NCBI GenBank assembly: GCA_011800155.1
Contig: CM022372.1
Location: 1,922,001-1,986,000, forward strand
Direction: 5' to 3'
Source: Flammulina velutipes
Lineage: Eukaryota > Basidiomycota > Agaricomycetes > Agaricales > Physalacriaceae
Length of the DNA: 64,000 nucleotides
The position numbers and the translations under genes were made by a program. Below are positions 1-11,485 of this stretch, piece by piece. Numbering within the stretch: the first letter of the stretch is position 1; the number at the start of each line of letters is the position of its first letter. Under the pieces are notes generated by a model. It did no database searches and was not told the origin of the DNA. It worked only from the letters and a program-made list of their open reading frames with translations.

Positions 1-721
1 GAGGACGACCAGGGCCGTATCGATACTCGTCGGGATATCTTTCGTTCTTCTTGATGTACTCGTAGAGACGCTTCATGACATCTGTCAGAGGCTCACGTGC
101 GTCCGAGGCGAAGACCCAGAGGCCTGTGGTCTTGAATGTGCTTTGTGACTCCTTGAATTCCTTTGTCGGGCGCGGCTCCGGGAAGCACCAGATGTCCGAG
201 TATGGCAACGCCGAGTCAGCTGGGTTCTCGTCGCGTATGTGGGCCAGGCGGCGCGAGGTGTATTCCGGATACGAGCGAGTCATAAAGTACCCGCCAACCT
301 CGCCAATGTCATCGTCCGGATACATACGTTGGATGTAGTCGCTCATCCCCGCACGGTTCAGCACGTAGAATCCGTATGGGGGGTATTCATTTCTGCAGAG
401 TCGTTCATGCCACTGCACCACGACGTGTAAAGGCGACACTCACCTTTCATATAGGAACATGGAGCCTTCGTAGCCCAGTTTCTCCCATTTCTCGGTGCGG
501 ATGTTAAAGTGGTAGACGCATACATGGCTGAACTGGTCGAATATCGATGTTATAGATGGATCGCGACGGCGTAGGACTTTGAGATTGTGGTCGTAGCGCG
601 ACGTCGGCGACATGCCCATGTTGGGCTTCTCGTTGGGCGTGAGCGGGCCAGACGACGGCGGGCGTTGCATTCTCGCTTTTGCATTGCCGTTTTGCTGCGA
701 AAGCGCTCGGTGGTGCGACAT
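1..721 (-). CDS. DCP1: mRNA-decapping enzyme subunit 1 (Dcp1), 5' part
   Basis: Dcp1 is the activator of the Dcp2 decapping nuclease and acts in cytoplasmic mRNA turnover. The first exon (721 down to about 451) carries a short low-complexity N-terminus and then the start of the EVH1/PH-like fold, with NLKVLRRRDPSI and VCVYHFN...EKWEKLGYEGSMFLYER. A GT-AG intron (about 391-450) leads to an exon with PPYGFYVLNRAG, the conserved Dcp1 strand, which stays open to base 1. The gene is therefore cut by the window edge and its C-terminus is missing. The start is the ATG at 721, the only Met in frame before the fold. It is divergent from nothing; the next gene upstream is also on the minus strand. The family call is firm; the N-terminal extension is less certain. 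Confidence 0.88.
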
Positions 722-941
722 GGTGGTGGGAGGAGGGAAGGCGGTCGGTGACCTGACGGTACGTGACGCGGCATGTCCGTGTCACTCTTCCCAATTTGGC
801 ATTGAACGCCAGAGAACAAAAGCCGTATCACTCGCCATTCACAATTAGGCTTCTAAGCTCAGAAAGCCCTACAGGACTTGCGTTTATAAAGGCGCTTATA
901 ATGCACGTCTATTGAAAAAAATATGACTGTACATATCAGCT

Positions 942-2007
942 TCAAACTTCATAATCTAGAGCAAGCGGATTGTCATAGAATTTCTTCGCTTCCTCTCGGA
1001 GAACGGGGACTGGGACGTCAGGATATAGCTTCCTAACATCCAGAGCTCCCCTGGACAACGCAGCAGAGAGCACGTTTTCACCCCGCAAGAACACGCTGTC
1101 GAAATACTCTGCCAGGACTTTGACAAACAGTTCGTCGCTCTGTTTGTTTCGCTTGATTTCTTCGTCGGGGACCTAATTATGAGTTAGCCGGGCAACTCAA
1201 ATTCATGCAATGAATGAACATACCCTTGGATAATCGGAAAAGTCCTCTCCCGACACTTCCGTGGCGATGGGCCAGGTTTCCGACAAGCTAGCTTCAAGGT
1301 CGTGGATAACCACAGTGTGGTTTAACGTGCGCGGGTCGGCGATTATCTTAGCCATGAACGTCCCGATGGATTCCAGGCTAGATACCAATATCTTCTGTTG
1401 GCGATCTCCAACATAGGTTTTTGGCGTGAAAGGGCTGTCCCGCATCGAATGCGGGTACGGGAAGAGTTGATGAAGCCACCACCCGACTTCGACAAAGGTA
1501 TAGGGAAGGCCCAGGTCTTTGATATACTCCCGGACGTCTAATTTCTGGAGAGATGTCAGCGCCACTCATGGAATGCAACGGCAAGCCTCACCAAATCGTT
1601 CATAAACATCGACCCGCGTGGCGCAGTAGGACCAAAGTCAGAAGGTATGGCTCTGCCAACACCGACCTTCTTCGCTGCCTTGAAGAGCGGTTTCTGATCC
1701 ACCATTGCTAACACGAGGGAGATAAGCACATCGACGCCTTGAAGGAATGTTTCGATGGTCTCTGGAGACTGTGTAATGTCTCCGATACGAATCTCGGCCC
1801 CAGCGGATTTGAGCTCCTGGTAGATAGGCTTGTTCAGAGATTGCTCTCGAGCAAGGATCGCTACTCTCTGATATCGTTGTGAGAAATTCATAGAAGCCGA
1901 ATAAACTTGCGAGAACATACGAATTTGTTCTCCTCGAGCAAGCTCCTGACAATAACACGTCCTGTATTTCCGGCGCCACCAACAAGGAGTACGAGAGGTT
2001 TAGACAT
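942..2007 (-). CDS. NmrA-like / isoflavone-reductase-like NAD(P)-binding protein
   Basis: An atypical short-chain dehydrogenase of the NmrA/isoflavone reductase group, probably a soluble NAD(P)H-dependent oxidoreductase; substrate unknown. The ATG at 2007 opens an exon whose residues 10-16 are GGAGNTG, the dinucleotide-binding glycine motif after a hydrophobic strand. Four exons join in frame by three short GT-AG introns: ...EENKF then RVAILAREQ; ...MNDL then KLDVREYIK; ...SDYPR then VPDEEIKR. Other family-like stretches are GVDVLISLV, AIPSDFGPT and LPYTFVEVGWW. The stop is TGA at 942-944, giving about 300 residues, a usual family length. It may instead be annotated as a PCBER- or NAD(P)H-azoreductase-like enzyme; the fold is clear but the reaction is not. 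Confidence 0.85.
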
Positions 2008-2992
2008 GCTGAGGCTGTTGAAAATGTTGTGCGGAAATTAGCTTGAAGTCGAGTTCTTTTTTAAGTTCTGTTCGTCTTGCAATCGAGCTGGGTTACTACT
2101 AGCCGGCAGAGAGTACAACTAAGCATATCCCGCATTTTCCGGAGAATGAAAGATCCTCTCAGAATCCTCTCAAGATCTGTAAAATGATTAATAAGTGATC
2201 CGGCTATTACTGATCTCACGGAAATGCCGGTAGCATCCTTTCCGGTCATTATCTATGGCGTTTGGCGGTGGTTGTATATCGAAATGTAATCACCCGAATG
2301 CATGTTGTACAGCTCGAGGACTTGGTTGATATAGAGTTGGAATAGGCAATCTCTTCTTGTTCTGGCCTTTAAAGATCAAGTGATCCTGTAAGTAGTGTTA
2401 TTAGTACATACAACTCCAACTTGTGTGGCGCACCTCGGTTGATTATCACGGTCAAAATAAACTTTTCCTCGGAACAAAATGAATGAAAATAGGAATGCTG
2501 CATCACGCAATGTAATGCAGATCAGATAGAGAGGTTGGCACTGTGTTGAAGCAGGCTGGAGTGAATGCGTCATCACGTGGCGACCTTGACGAGGACCATC
2601 ATGACACACCGTGGACAAGATAGTTTACCCTGCGTGGAAACTCTTTGACAAAACTCTTTTAGCTGATAAGACGAAATGTATTTAGATCTATGATTATGAA
2701 TTGCAATAATCCTTTATGTACATATTCCAATAGCAAAGTAATAAGGAAATAAAAATTTACCTGATTGGCATACGCACTTGTAAATGTACACACAAATCTG
2801 ATGAGTTATGATCTGACAAAAGCAATGTTTGAACTGGGTAGAAAGCATACACATATACAGGGCTGGGATAACAAATGGTGAACAATAAGTAGCTAGGAAA
2901 TAGAAAACAGTAGATATATTTGATGTTCCTTGTTCGATATCGCTGAAACCCATTAATATGTATTTTCTAGTACCTAGATATTGGGCGCGCGG
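2008..2992. other. Intergenic, no gene recognised
   Basis: AT-rich spacer between the NmrA-like gene and the 3' end of the transposase gene. Short open frames occur on the minus strand (about 2376-2618 and 2714-2953), but they are low-complexity or Tyr/Phe/Cys-rich and have no family features. The string TGTGGCGCAC, which recurs in the G-rich segment at 58.4-58.6 kb, is at about 2424. The transposon's left end should lie in this stretch, but I could not locate a terminal inverted repeat. Confidence 0.5.
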
Positions 2993-5900
2993 TCAGCGTC
3001 CGCCGGAGAGGCGACTAGCTACTGATGAGCGCCCAGCCTCCAACTGATCAAATGTGACGTCACTGCTGTGGAAAAGATGAGAACGCGCTTTAATGTGAAA
3101 AATGAGGAATCTCACCCGGCCAAGGTCAACGTTAACCAAGTGTCCGTTATACTTGAACTGTGCAACGTGACAGACAATGTTAAGCGGAGATATAACATCG
3201 AGATCGGCAACCGTCTCCAAAGAATAGCTGGTGGCGGGAAACCACGGAAACACAGAAAATGGGTCAAACTCGCCAGAAGGAAGAGGACGATAGCGTGAAA
3301 TATGGAACTGGACTTTTAAGCCATCCGACGAGGATGCGATCTTCTGTATGCTCCCCGTGTAGGTTGTCAATGATCCGGGAATTGAGTAACGCACTAAGCT
3401 GTTACCAAGATGAGTGCTTTGACGGGTGTAAAGAGCACCATCGTAGGCGTAGCGAGCTGTCTCGCCAGATTGTGTGCCTGGTGCAAAGTCGTTATTGTCG
3501 TCTGGTGAATACCGGTGCGACAAGGCCTTGTCCAAGAGTCGTTTGAATTCCCGGAGTATCGGTGGGCAATTTTGATGCCTCAGGAGTTTGCGTAGGTTCG
3601 ACCCTCGAGTAAATGACCTGACGATGGTCGTTTCAGCTTCGCCTATGGCAGTGAATCAGACCATTGCATATGACGGTTCTAAGAAACTCACCTCCGATAT
3701 GAGTGTTCGTGTTGATCTTCTGAACTGTCCCAATAAGACGCTCGAAGGGAAATGTCCACCAGGAATTCACTGGACCAAAAAGCTTCAAGAAGTCATAGAT
3801 ATGGAAAGCCGCGTGCACATTTGGTCTGCGCTTTTGCGTTTCGGTATGGGGATGAACCTTGTGTAATCCGTCGACCCATGTCTTTAGCAAAGCGCGATAT
3901 GCTTCCATTCGCTCAACGCTCACGCTGTAACAACAGAGGATGTTGACTGCTTGGAAAAGTGCCATGGTATGCGATAGGACCTCGCGTTCACGAGGCGAAG
4001 AGCTTTGAGACCCAAAAAGGGTGATGAGCGCGATAGGAAGGTAGATGGTCGACAGAGTACGCCACTCGTCTGCCTTGATGGTCCCCTCGACTGCTTCACC
4101 GAAGCGCTTTGGTACAGTGTTGATCCATGTGGGGACAGTACAATCTTTTATTACGGCCTGAATGTGGTCGATAACTTCCACGGTGATGTTTCGAGGGGGA
4201 GTCAAGGAGGGGCGAGGTTGATTATCGCGCTAAACATGGCGATCAGTAGTGTCCAATGCATGAGTTCAAGTCCTTACCCATTTCATCAAAGCTAGCGTGT
4301 ATTGTTCTTTATTCTTGAGAGGCGTGTTGATGATCTTGCGTTCGGTCTCGTCGCTCGCCGAAGTGAAGACGAGTGTTCGCTTCAACTCGTGGATTCCGAG
4401 TGACCAGGCCACGAATCGAAGCGCTGCTTTCGGCTGCTTGAGGAGACGACCTTTAAGAGTGTCGCGGGTCAAAGAATGTTCGCCGGATTCGAAGGGATGT
4501 TGCAGGAGGTCATGAATAGTATCGATAGCTGCTAAGCACTTTTTGAAGTTGTCCTTGGCTAGATTGATTTGGGCATTTGAGGGCACCTCCGCATGCACGT
4601 ACGCTTTCCACGAGTAAACGAAAGCGGCAGATGGTCTGAACTTCTTCTCGGCGGCTTTTTTGTCGATCTCAAGGACGTGACGGCAATGATAATGCACCAA
4701 TCCTTCCAAGACGCAATGCATGCTGTCGATAACAAGCATGCGGGTGGGATTCCAATAAGGCAACCTCCAAAACTCCGACCAGCGTATACCGTGAGCATCG
4801 AAGATTGCTTGCTGGCTGGCAGCGGTGTCGGCTCCTAAGTAGTCTTCAGCTGCCCTCCTAAGAGTGTTCACGTCCCGTAAGCTCCATGGAAAGGTGATAT
4901 TGTAACTTTGGGCAAATTGATCACAAACAGTGCACCATGACGAAAGAGGGCCCGCAGCGCCTCCAACCTTTCGAGCGGCAGGAAGGTCGTTGACAGAAAT
5001 GACGATTGCGAAATCCATGATACGGCCTGTGGAGGAAGATGCCGTTCGGGAAAGTCGTATCCCAGTGTTCCAGCCGACAACACATACGTCGATTATGGGT
5101 TCCATGTAGCATGGCAACTCGTCGTAGTCAGGTTCCTTCGGTCCTGGGATGATAGAGGCCATAAATATGTTTTCTGGCTTATAACGCATGTCGGCTGGAA
5201 GGTTGAGGATGGAAATAGAGACGATGCCAAGAGAGTCACTTGCTCCTCGAAGGGTAAGTCCGTTGGGATTGAAGAAGTCGACTTGCATCGCGAGAGCTAG
5301 TCGAGCACGATCTCCTCGATCAATGAAGAGTTTACGTGTGGTCGGTGAGGAAGGGGGAGCCTGGAATGTCCGTAGGAAGTCTCCGTCGAAGGCGTTCTGT
5401 AGGTTAGGTTGACATGCGGAGGTGGAGTCAGCATCGCGATTGACGCTGGCGAAAGCATCATCGCAGGCCTTGTCACAAAGCCGTTCGAGCTCTTCGTCGG
5501 CGAGGACACGGGCGAGATGATCCTCTAGCGAGGCGACAGGATATGCCTTTTTGGGGCGCAAAGTACCATGCCGTAGCACGGTCAGCTCGTCACCGCACGG
5601 ACGACGACGAGCTTGGGGATTTTCCTTGTCAATGATCATACACCCACACGTTTTGGGATATTTAGCAGTGACCGACACACTGCTAGAGAACTCGGGGCGG
5701 TGGCAATAGCTGCATGACGGGCATACAGCAAATATCGTGAGCTTCCCGTCCAGGTTGAGAGAGTTGAGGGAGGAGTATAAGGTGGAGGGGAGCTGTTCTA
5801 GGACATGATCATGGAAAGGGGTTTTCGGTTGACCCGACCGACCGACCTCGAGAGAAGCACCCGCAATGAGCCCAGCGATACTGATGATGAAGTCGCAAGC

Positions 5901-6964
5901 TGCGTGCGAGAGGCCGAGGATGAGATTGCACGCCAAACCCAGGAATATGACGAGCTGGGCAACGGCAGTCTTCCCCTGGAGAGGATCCTGAAAAAGAAGA
6001 CCTGCAACACATTAGTTCAGGAATATGATAGCTGGCGCTGAAATTATATACCTGTTTCAATGACAGGAGGTTCTGTCGTTACCCGCGGAGGCAAAGTCGT
6101 ACCAAGCAAACTGATGATCCCGTCTAGCTCTTGCAAGCTATCCCTGGCCGTGGCAAGTTCCGCAACGTAGTCATCCTTTTTCCGCCGTCGGACAGCGGAG
6201 AGATTCTTGCTTAGGCTACGGGCGGTATCACTGGCGGTGTCCAGCGTATTATAGCGTTGGTCTAGCGCTTGTTTATTGGTGACGTCAACAGGATGTAGTG
6301 ACCTGAGTTCTTCGACCAGTGCCTCTGCCTTGTCTGAGACGCTCTGTATGATGGTATGGGCTCGTTGGGACTTCGTAAGATGGACTCGACCGCCAGCCCG
6401 ATTGACACTTCGAGAGCCACCACGAAAAGTTGCTGGTGTCGCCTGTCCGAATAGGCCAGACTGAAAGACTGAGCGCACGCCATGTTCTAGATCACCAAGC
6501 GAAGCTCCCATTATGCTGGAAGGGATGGTAGGAGAGATGCTGGTTTGGTAGGCATCTCGTGAAGTCCACAGTCTGTGCGGAGCTTCATGTGCGGGAGGGG
6601 CATCGCTGATTGTCGTAGCGGCTACCATGTCGGCTAGTTGGTTGAATATCTCATCATCTGATCGAGAATCCTGTGTCGTGCGCGAAGACGTTGACCTATC
6701 TGCAAGATTGTCGATCCCGATATGTTCAGCGCCTACTCTGTAAGTCCCTCCTCGAGCCAGGCTGACTGGTTCGACGCCTTCAACCACTGGTGCAACATGG
6801 CCTGTTGTTGACTGACGCTGCAGAGAAATAAGGGATAAATACGACCTATGCATACAACAACTCACCAATGCCTGAATGCGCAAGTGTTCCGACTGCTGAG
6901 CAGACGTCACTTGATGCGGAGGATAGAGCGTACAGAGGCAGTTCTTGACGCGAGAGCGACTCAT
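2993..6964 (-). CDS. Tnp2-type (CACTA/CMC) DNA transposase, apparently complete
   Basis: Transposase-like protein of the Tnp2 group that is abundant in Agaricomycetes. The ATG at 6964 begins a Cys-rich N-terminus (CLCTLYPPH). Exons then join in frame: ...QAL/RQSTTGHV, ...VIETG/LLFQDPLQGKT, ...ALMKW/RDNQPRPSL and ...NTHIGG/EAETTIVRSF, through short GT-AG introns near 6.83, 6.03, 4.25 and 3.65 kb. Diagnostic stretches are a CPSCSYC cluster, WRLPYWNPTRMLVIDSMHC (the Tnp2 core), WWTFPFERLIGT and NTNTHIGG (a DUF4218-like tail). The product is about 1,250 residues with no internal stop or frameshift, so it may be functional. TGA is at 2993-2995. The 5' side faces hairpin cluster 1 (7.2-8.0 kb). Terminal repeats of the element were not found, so its boundaries are unknown. 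Confidence 0.85.
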
Positions 6965-7148
6965 GATATGAACGGCAACTCGAGGGTATGCAGGTCGCGT
7001 TGCAACATGCTCCTACATATAGGTAAGGACGACCAAATCGAGTACAAAGTCACCATGGCACTTACAATAAGTCAAGTTTTACCGCATAGGGTTCAATGAA
7101 CCATGTAAAGATGACATTTTGTAAAGGGCCTATGTGATAGATTAGTAA

Positions 7149-7606
7149 GTACACCTTGTAACGAAGAGAGAATAATGGGTGTACCTATGCCGAGCAACAT
7201 ATGGATGGTCCAACGATTTGACGCAAAGTCAAACCACAGAGAAAAACACGAAGTTTTTCCCCACTGAGGCGCTCATGAACGCAAAGTTCTCGAGCAATTA
7301 GTCGTATAGATGGCCATTGTGAATCTCGAAGGTGCATTGCCAGGTCCTCCATGAAGACTCCACAAGGGGTCAAGTTGATGGCCGCCTGACGGCCAGTGGC
7401 GTAATGCGAGAGCGCCTTGTGTCTTAAAGGATATGTTCGTGAGCCCTTGTTAGCAAGAAGAGAACAATAAACAAACATACCATGCCGAAACTAGTTTCAT
7501 CAGACGTAGGTCACCAAGATTTGAACGATTTGACACAAAGTCAAATCGCAGAGCAGAACACATAGTTCTGCTCCACTAAGATACTCAAGGACGCAAAGTC
7601 CTGAGT
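7149..7606 (-). repeat. Hairpin cluster 1, left arm (six 5-nt-loop hairpins)
   Basis: Six hairpins lie upstream of the transposase gene: 7217-7233 (6 bp, loop GCAAA), 7241-7259 (7 bp, ACGAA), 7271-7295 (10 bp with two mismatches, GCAAA), 7526-7548 (9 bp perfect, ACAAA), 7551-7573 (9 bp perfect, ACATA) and 7583-7606 (9 bp with one bulge, GCAAA). Stem sequences differ completely while pairing is kept, and every loop closes with C-G. Read on the minus strand, the strand of the neighbouring transposase gene, the loops are TTTGC, TTCGT, TTTGC, TTTGT, TATGT and TTTGC. Three looser palindromes are nearby: 7149-7155/7178-7184, a 6-bp stem with a 4-nt ACAA loop near 7354, and 7379-7395. Confidence 0.8.
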
Positions 7607-7878
7607 GAGTAGTGGTGGGCGCTGGGCAACCTTACAGAGATTGCTGACATAACCCGACGCCTGATCCGTCGTCCTCGATCTTCCTCGATCTTCCCGAGCC
7701 AACGTCTCATCTAAGTAACAGCTGTTCAATCGTCTCTGCGTTCTTCAGGCTCTCATGCACTCCTTATACTGTCTCTAGCCTGTATTATGCTGTCTCCTTG
7801 GGTTATCTCGTAAGACGGCGACTTGGGAAGTTTATTTCTCGGCTGAGTCAGCTTGCCGCTATTTCTATTCTAACTACG

Positions 7879-9184
7879 ATGTCGACCTCCAATCTGGATT
7901 ATTTTTTGGGAAGGTGCGTCTTTTTTTTTACATTTACCGTCCAAATCGCAAGGCCTTTGTGGTCTTGCTGAATGAAGACTTTGAGTCTTCAGCCGGTTTG
8001 AGAAGACTGTGAGTCCTCGCCCGTCGTTTACCTCCTTGGCCCATTTTCACCTCACAAAATAGGGCTCTGGTTACCCAAATCACAGTTGTCTCGGGAATGT
8101 ATGTATACTCCCCTCCTGTCTTTCTATAAAATCTAATCCATCGCAGAATGATAGGATGTACGTTGCGTTCTGTACTTTACGTTCATCGATTCACGATTAT
8201 AGTCGCCGTCTGCCAATATATAGGACTGTTCTCTCTTCACGGGTTGAATGGTAGAAGACTCGTCATCATCGTTCGTCGTTCCAGATTTTCGTATCCATCA
8301 GCTGCTGACTCCTTCCAGTCTTCTTTAGCCGGCATTCTTCTTCTTGCGCATTTCGGACTCGTCGACGCATTTCTGACAGGAGAATTGGACAAAAAAAGAA
8401 ACACCTGTCTTTCCGCCATCGCTTTGGCTCTCATGGGTTGTGCCACGGCGACCACAGATGGTTACTTCGTCTCCTCATTCTTTTCCTTTTCGAGGACCAT
8501 CCCTCGCCGAATTCAACGTCTTCTTCGGTCCCTAGTTTGGATTACCGCAACTACCATCCTCGCAAACACGGTCTTCAGTATTATCGCTGCAACAGAAATG
8601 TTACTAGATAATCAGACCTCCGCCAAGGCCTTCATCGTCGCGACTCACTCAGCTTCTATGGCCACGGACTTTCTGTGCGGGATGATGGCACATGTGATCA
8701 TTTCTCAGCTTGAAGAGGCCTCCATGGAAATGGTGCAGCGATACCTAAAGCAGCAGGTATATTACCATCGCTACTTTGTATCTCTACCAGCAATCAATGA
8801 TATTCATAGAAATACTTGATCATAGTCACTCGCGCTTTCACTGTATGCCTGTCGTGTGGTGTTATCACAACGGTGCGCTATTCTAACTCCAGCCCCATAT
8901 ACTTTATTGAATTGCCTCTCAGACAGCTGCTTCCAAAACAGAGATTGGGAGAATCATCGAATTGTTCATTGTTCCTAGTAAGGACCACTGATTCATATTT
9001 GACTATTCTAAGTTTTGTAGGTCGCGTTATTGCCATGTACGGGATTCTCAATCGTCGGAGGTGGAGGCATCAAAGTACGGACTGCGAGGTTCACTTCGTC
9101 CCGTCCGGAGATGCGTTCAACTTCGAAGATATAGATTTGAACGAATTCAGAGACAAAAGCGAGACGGAGGAGATGAAAGAGTGA
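7879..9184 (+). CDS. Multi-pass membrane protein, DUF6534-like
   Basis: Probable seven-helix membrane protein of the DUF6534 group common in Agaricomycetes; function unknown. The ATG at 7879 starts a short exon (MSTSNLDYFLG), and after a long intron (about 7914-8146) the main exon gives several hydrophobic helices, for example SSLAGILLLAHFGLVDAFL and LVWITATTILANTVFSII. A third exon from about 8810 (KYLIIVTRAFTVCLSCGVITT), a fourth with TAASKTEIGRIIELF and a last exon with MYGILNRRR, resembling the family's TLNAR end, follow and end in an acidic tail at TGA 9182-9184. All joins keep frame. Intron 1 is unusually long and contains hairpins 7938-8018. The similarity to DUF6534 is from architecture and weak motifs, so the family name is tentative, but the exon chain is convincing. 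Confidence 0.62.
7938..8018 (+). repeat. Hairpin cluster 1, right arm (three 5-nt-loop hairpins)
   Basis: Three hairpins: 7938-7958 (8 bp including a G.T wobble, loop TTTGT), 7973-7991 (7 bp perfect, TTTGA) and 8002-8018 (6 bp with one A/C mismatch, TGTGA). The loops now read T-N-T-G-N on the plus strand, opposite to the left arm at 7.2-7.6 kb and in the sense of the DUF6534-like gene whose first intron they occupy. Confidence 0.75.
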
Positions 9185-9355
9185 AATCACATAGCAAAAA
9201 TCTTGGTCACAACGAAAAAATGTATTATTATATCTTGTAGAATATACACGAGTCGCCCCAATATTGTCCGAAACGCAGCATCCTGATACTGCACATGTAT
9301 TATTAGAATTATCGTATACAGTCTTTGTCTGAAAATACAGGTGGACGCAGTAGGC

Positions 9356-10895
9356 CTAGAAACTACACAAACCATCTGTGAGGTGCGCTTTATGTGCCGC
9401 ATACGAGCGACACCGACCACAACCTTCACATTTGATTTCCATCGTAGATATCACGGCCCATACATCCCGAGGGACACCAATTCGCGAGTTCCACTCAATC
9501 AAGGCTGCAAGGCTCGGCGCGAATACATCGACCCAGTCGGGTGCCCCCTCCGGAAGAGTAGAGTTGCGTTGTAGAGGAGTTTCTCGCTGATCGATATCAA
9601 GAATCACTAATGAAGCTATTTAATGAGACAATTACTTCGGAGCAGGGGAGATACTGACCTTTGCGACGTTGATACCAGTTGTGGCAGTACCCACCCGCAA
9701 CGATGTGATCGAAATAACCCGCGTTTGAGAATACACATGAGCAAATCGAACAGACGACAGAATTATCCCGGATGATATGCCATGCTTCGGAGGGGATGCC
9801 ACACGTCGAATGGAGCTCCCGAATGGCATGACCGATGTCAGTTCCCATGAACTGGGTGAAATGGTTCGCATTACGCTGAGCCGCTCGATCCAAAGCCAAA
9901 TCCCATGGTCGTAGAACGTCAGCCGTAGTGTTGGTATGTGTTGGGTGGTCGACTAGGCCTGAAATCAAAAGTCTGAGAACGAGCTCATTGTTACAAGCGA
10001 AAGTTTTACCTGACGAGAAATCACCCTTGCGGTACGACGATTCCATCCGGGAGCAAAACTCGGTGTCTGGAAAGATAATCAACGAAATCTATGGGGCCAC
10101 TAGTAAAAGTAACTAACCATAGAGGGCACGCGAGTTAGCTTTTTCGCGGTTGAAGTAAACATGGAAGGGTGGAAGAGGGGCTTGGGCTTCTGGCGTGGGA
10201 GGGTAGTGAGAGTGCTCCCAAGCGAACTCGTCACTCAGAGGATCATTCAAGGTAGGGACTAGCACTACAAGCAGATCAATTTCCGCGTACAAAGGCTCAA
10301 AAAGCCGCTTACCACGAAGCGAGCATTTATGAAGATCATTTCGGGCCTCGAAGTAGTCGACGCCATCTGGAGTACGAAATAATGACATTGTACACTCCTC
10401 CAAACAGCGGTAGGGATTGAGTGAGTGCGGACAGATAAGCGTGGGCAGAGCAGAACCAAACTGGAAGCCATGCAGAGAGGTCATTGTTCCGTCGTCCCGC
10501 AGGATGAAAGGCCTGTGATGGCGGTAAGAAATGGAAGGTATATGTTAACATTTGACCTACCTATTAACCTCCTCCCACTGAACAGTGCGAGGGTTGAAAC
10601 TGACAATGAGGCCGCTGTCATACACAGTAGCTAATTGCCGGGCGCAAGATGCCATGAAGTCCTCCGATGGTTCATTAGCTGCAAAGAGCTTCTCGAAGAA
10701 CCTTGTGGATTTTCGAGCACGGCGAGCTTCCTCGGAAGGATGATTCAAATTGCTCTTGGGGCGAGGGCTACGAGTGGGACGCATAGGTGTGGGACTTCGA
10801 AGCTTCTGGGATTTCCTGGTCGATTTCTTGCTGGTCGCTGTCTTGCCGGGTGCTTTCTTGAAAGCGTATTTCTTCGATTGTTTGTAGGGTAGCAT
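9356..10895 (-). CDS. Unrecognised protein with a basic N-terminus and two tandem C2HC-like modules
   Basis: I do not recognise this family. The ATG at 10895 opens a Lys/Arg/Ser/Pro-rich N-terminus (SPTPMRPTRSPRPKS) that could bind nucleic acid or target the nucleus. A middle part with CPHSLNPYRCLEECTM and RNDLHKCSLRGKRLF follows. The C-terminal half contains two similar units in separate exons: AIRELHSTCGIPSEAWHII ... CSIC ... H-x5-C and AALIEWNSRIGVPRDVWAVI ... CEGC ... H-x7-C. Each is an 'I-E-x-x-S-x-x-G-I/V-P-x-x-W-x-x-I' stretch followed by a CxxC...H...C pattern. Exons join in frame through short introns; the last join gives RRK/VILDIDQRE, and TAG is at 9356-9358. It is divergent from the gene at 11486 across hairpin cluster 2. 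A role in nucleic-acid binding is an inference only. Confidence 0.6.
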
Positions 10896-11036
10896 GATAA
10901 TGAGAAGACGGGCATAACGGAAGACTTGTTTTATGATTATATATGCTAAGAAAAACTCACAATTGGGTATCCAAACGCGTACACAATAACGCAGAAAGTG
11001 ATGGGGCCGAAGTTCGCGCTTTGAAGACAATAATCA

Positions 11037-11308
11037 GCTTGGACACAGAGTCCAAGCGAAAGCCTAGCTAATGACACAAAGTCATTCGCATTTCAGGAAT
11101 ACCTCGGAGCAATGACCCACAGTCATTGCCTAGCACTCGTGGTGGTGGTGGTAGAAGCTGGTAGAGGTCTCGGGTAAGATGGCTGATGACATCAAATCAG
11201 CGGTTGGCTCATTACTATCATCTGAAGACTATGCGTCTCCAGATGATAGACCGAAGACTTTGCGTCTTCGGTGGCGATTCACTGGTGTCTGTTTCGACTT
11301 TGCGTCGA
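11037..11308. repeat. Hairpin cluster 2 between divergent genes (six 5-nt-loop hairpins)
   Basis: Left arm: 11037-11057 (8 bp perfect, loop ACAGA), 11070-11086 (6 bp, ACAAA) and 11109-11129 (8 bp perfect, CCACA). Right arm: 11216-11248 (14 bp with one A/C mismatch, TATGC), 11250-11272 (9 bp perfect, TTTGC) and 11294-11308 (5 bp, TTTGC). Polarity changes between 11129 and 11216, so each arm reads T-N-T-G-N in the sense of the gene it precedes (minus gene at 10895, plus gene at 11486). A decayed copy is at 11182-11201, and two other palindromes with longer loops, 11348-11357/11370-11379 (10 bp) and 11382-11387/11396-11401, continue toward the plus gene. Confidence 0.8.
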
Positions 11309-11485
11309 GTCAGTCTCCTTGATCGTTGTAAGGCCAACTGAATGGGTGGCTATTGTTTTTCGGTATGTGAACAATAGCCTAATTGTCTTGAAACTGACAA
11401 TAAGATAGATTTCCATCGCGCGGTAGTAGTCCGCCTTGCATCTCATATACGCTGTCTATCACTCCAGTCCTCCAACACCCAACCC

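Noticed and set aside
2376..2953. Two minus-strand frames of about 80 codons in the spacer before the transposase
   Set aside because: AT-rich composition gives hydrophobic/Tyr-rich peptides without motifs; no splice signals or family resemblance.
3590..3605. GGTTCGACCCTC, resembling a tRNA B box
   Set aside because: It lies within a well-supported transposase exon and has no A box at the right distance.
7149..8018. Repeated short motifs that could suggest a CRISPR-like array
   Set aside because: There is no constant repeat with spacers; only the 5-nt loop is shared, stems differ, spacing is irregular, and the genome is clearly a eukaryote with introns.
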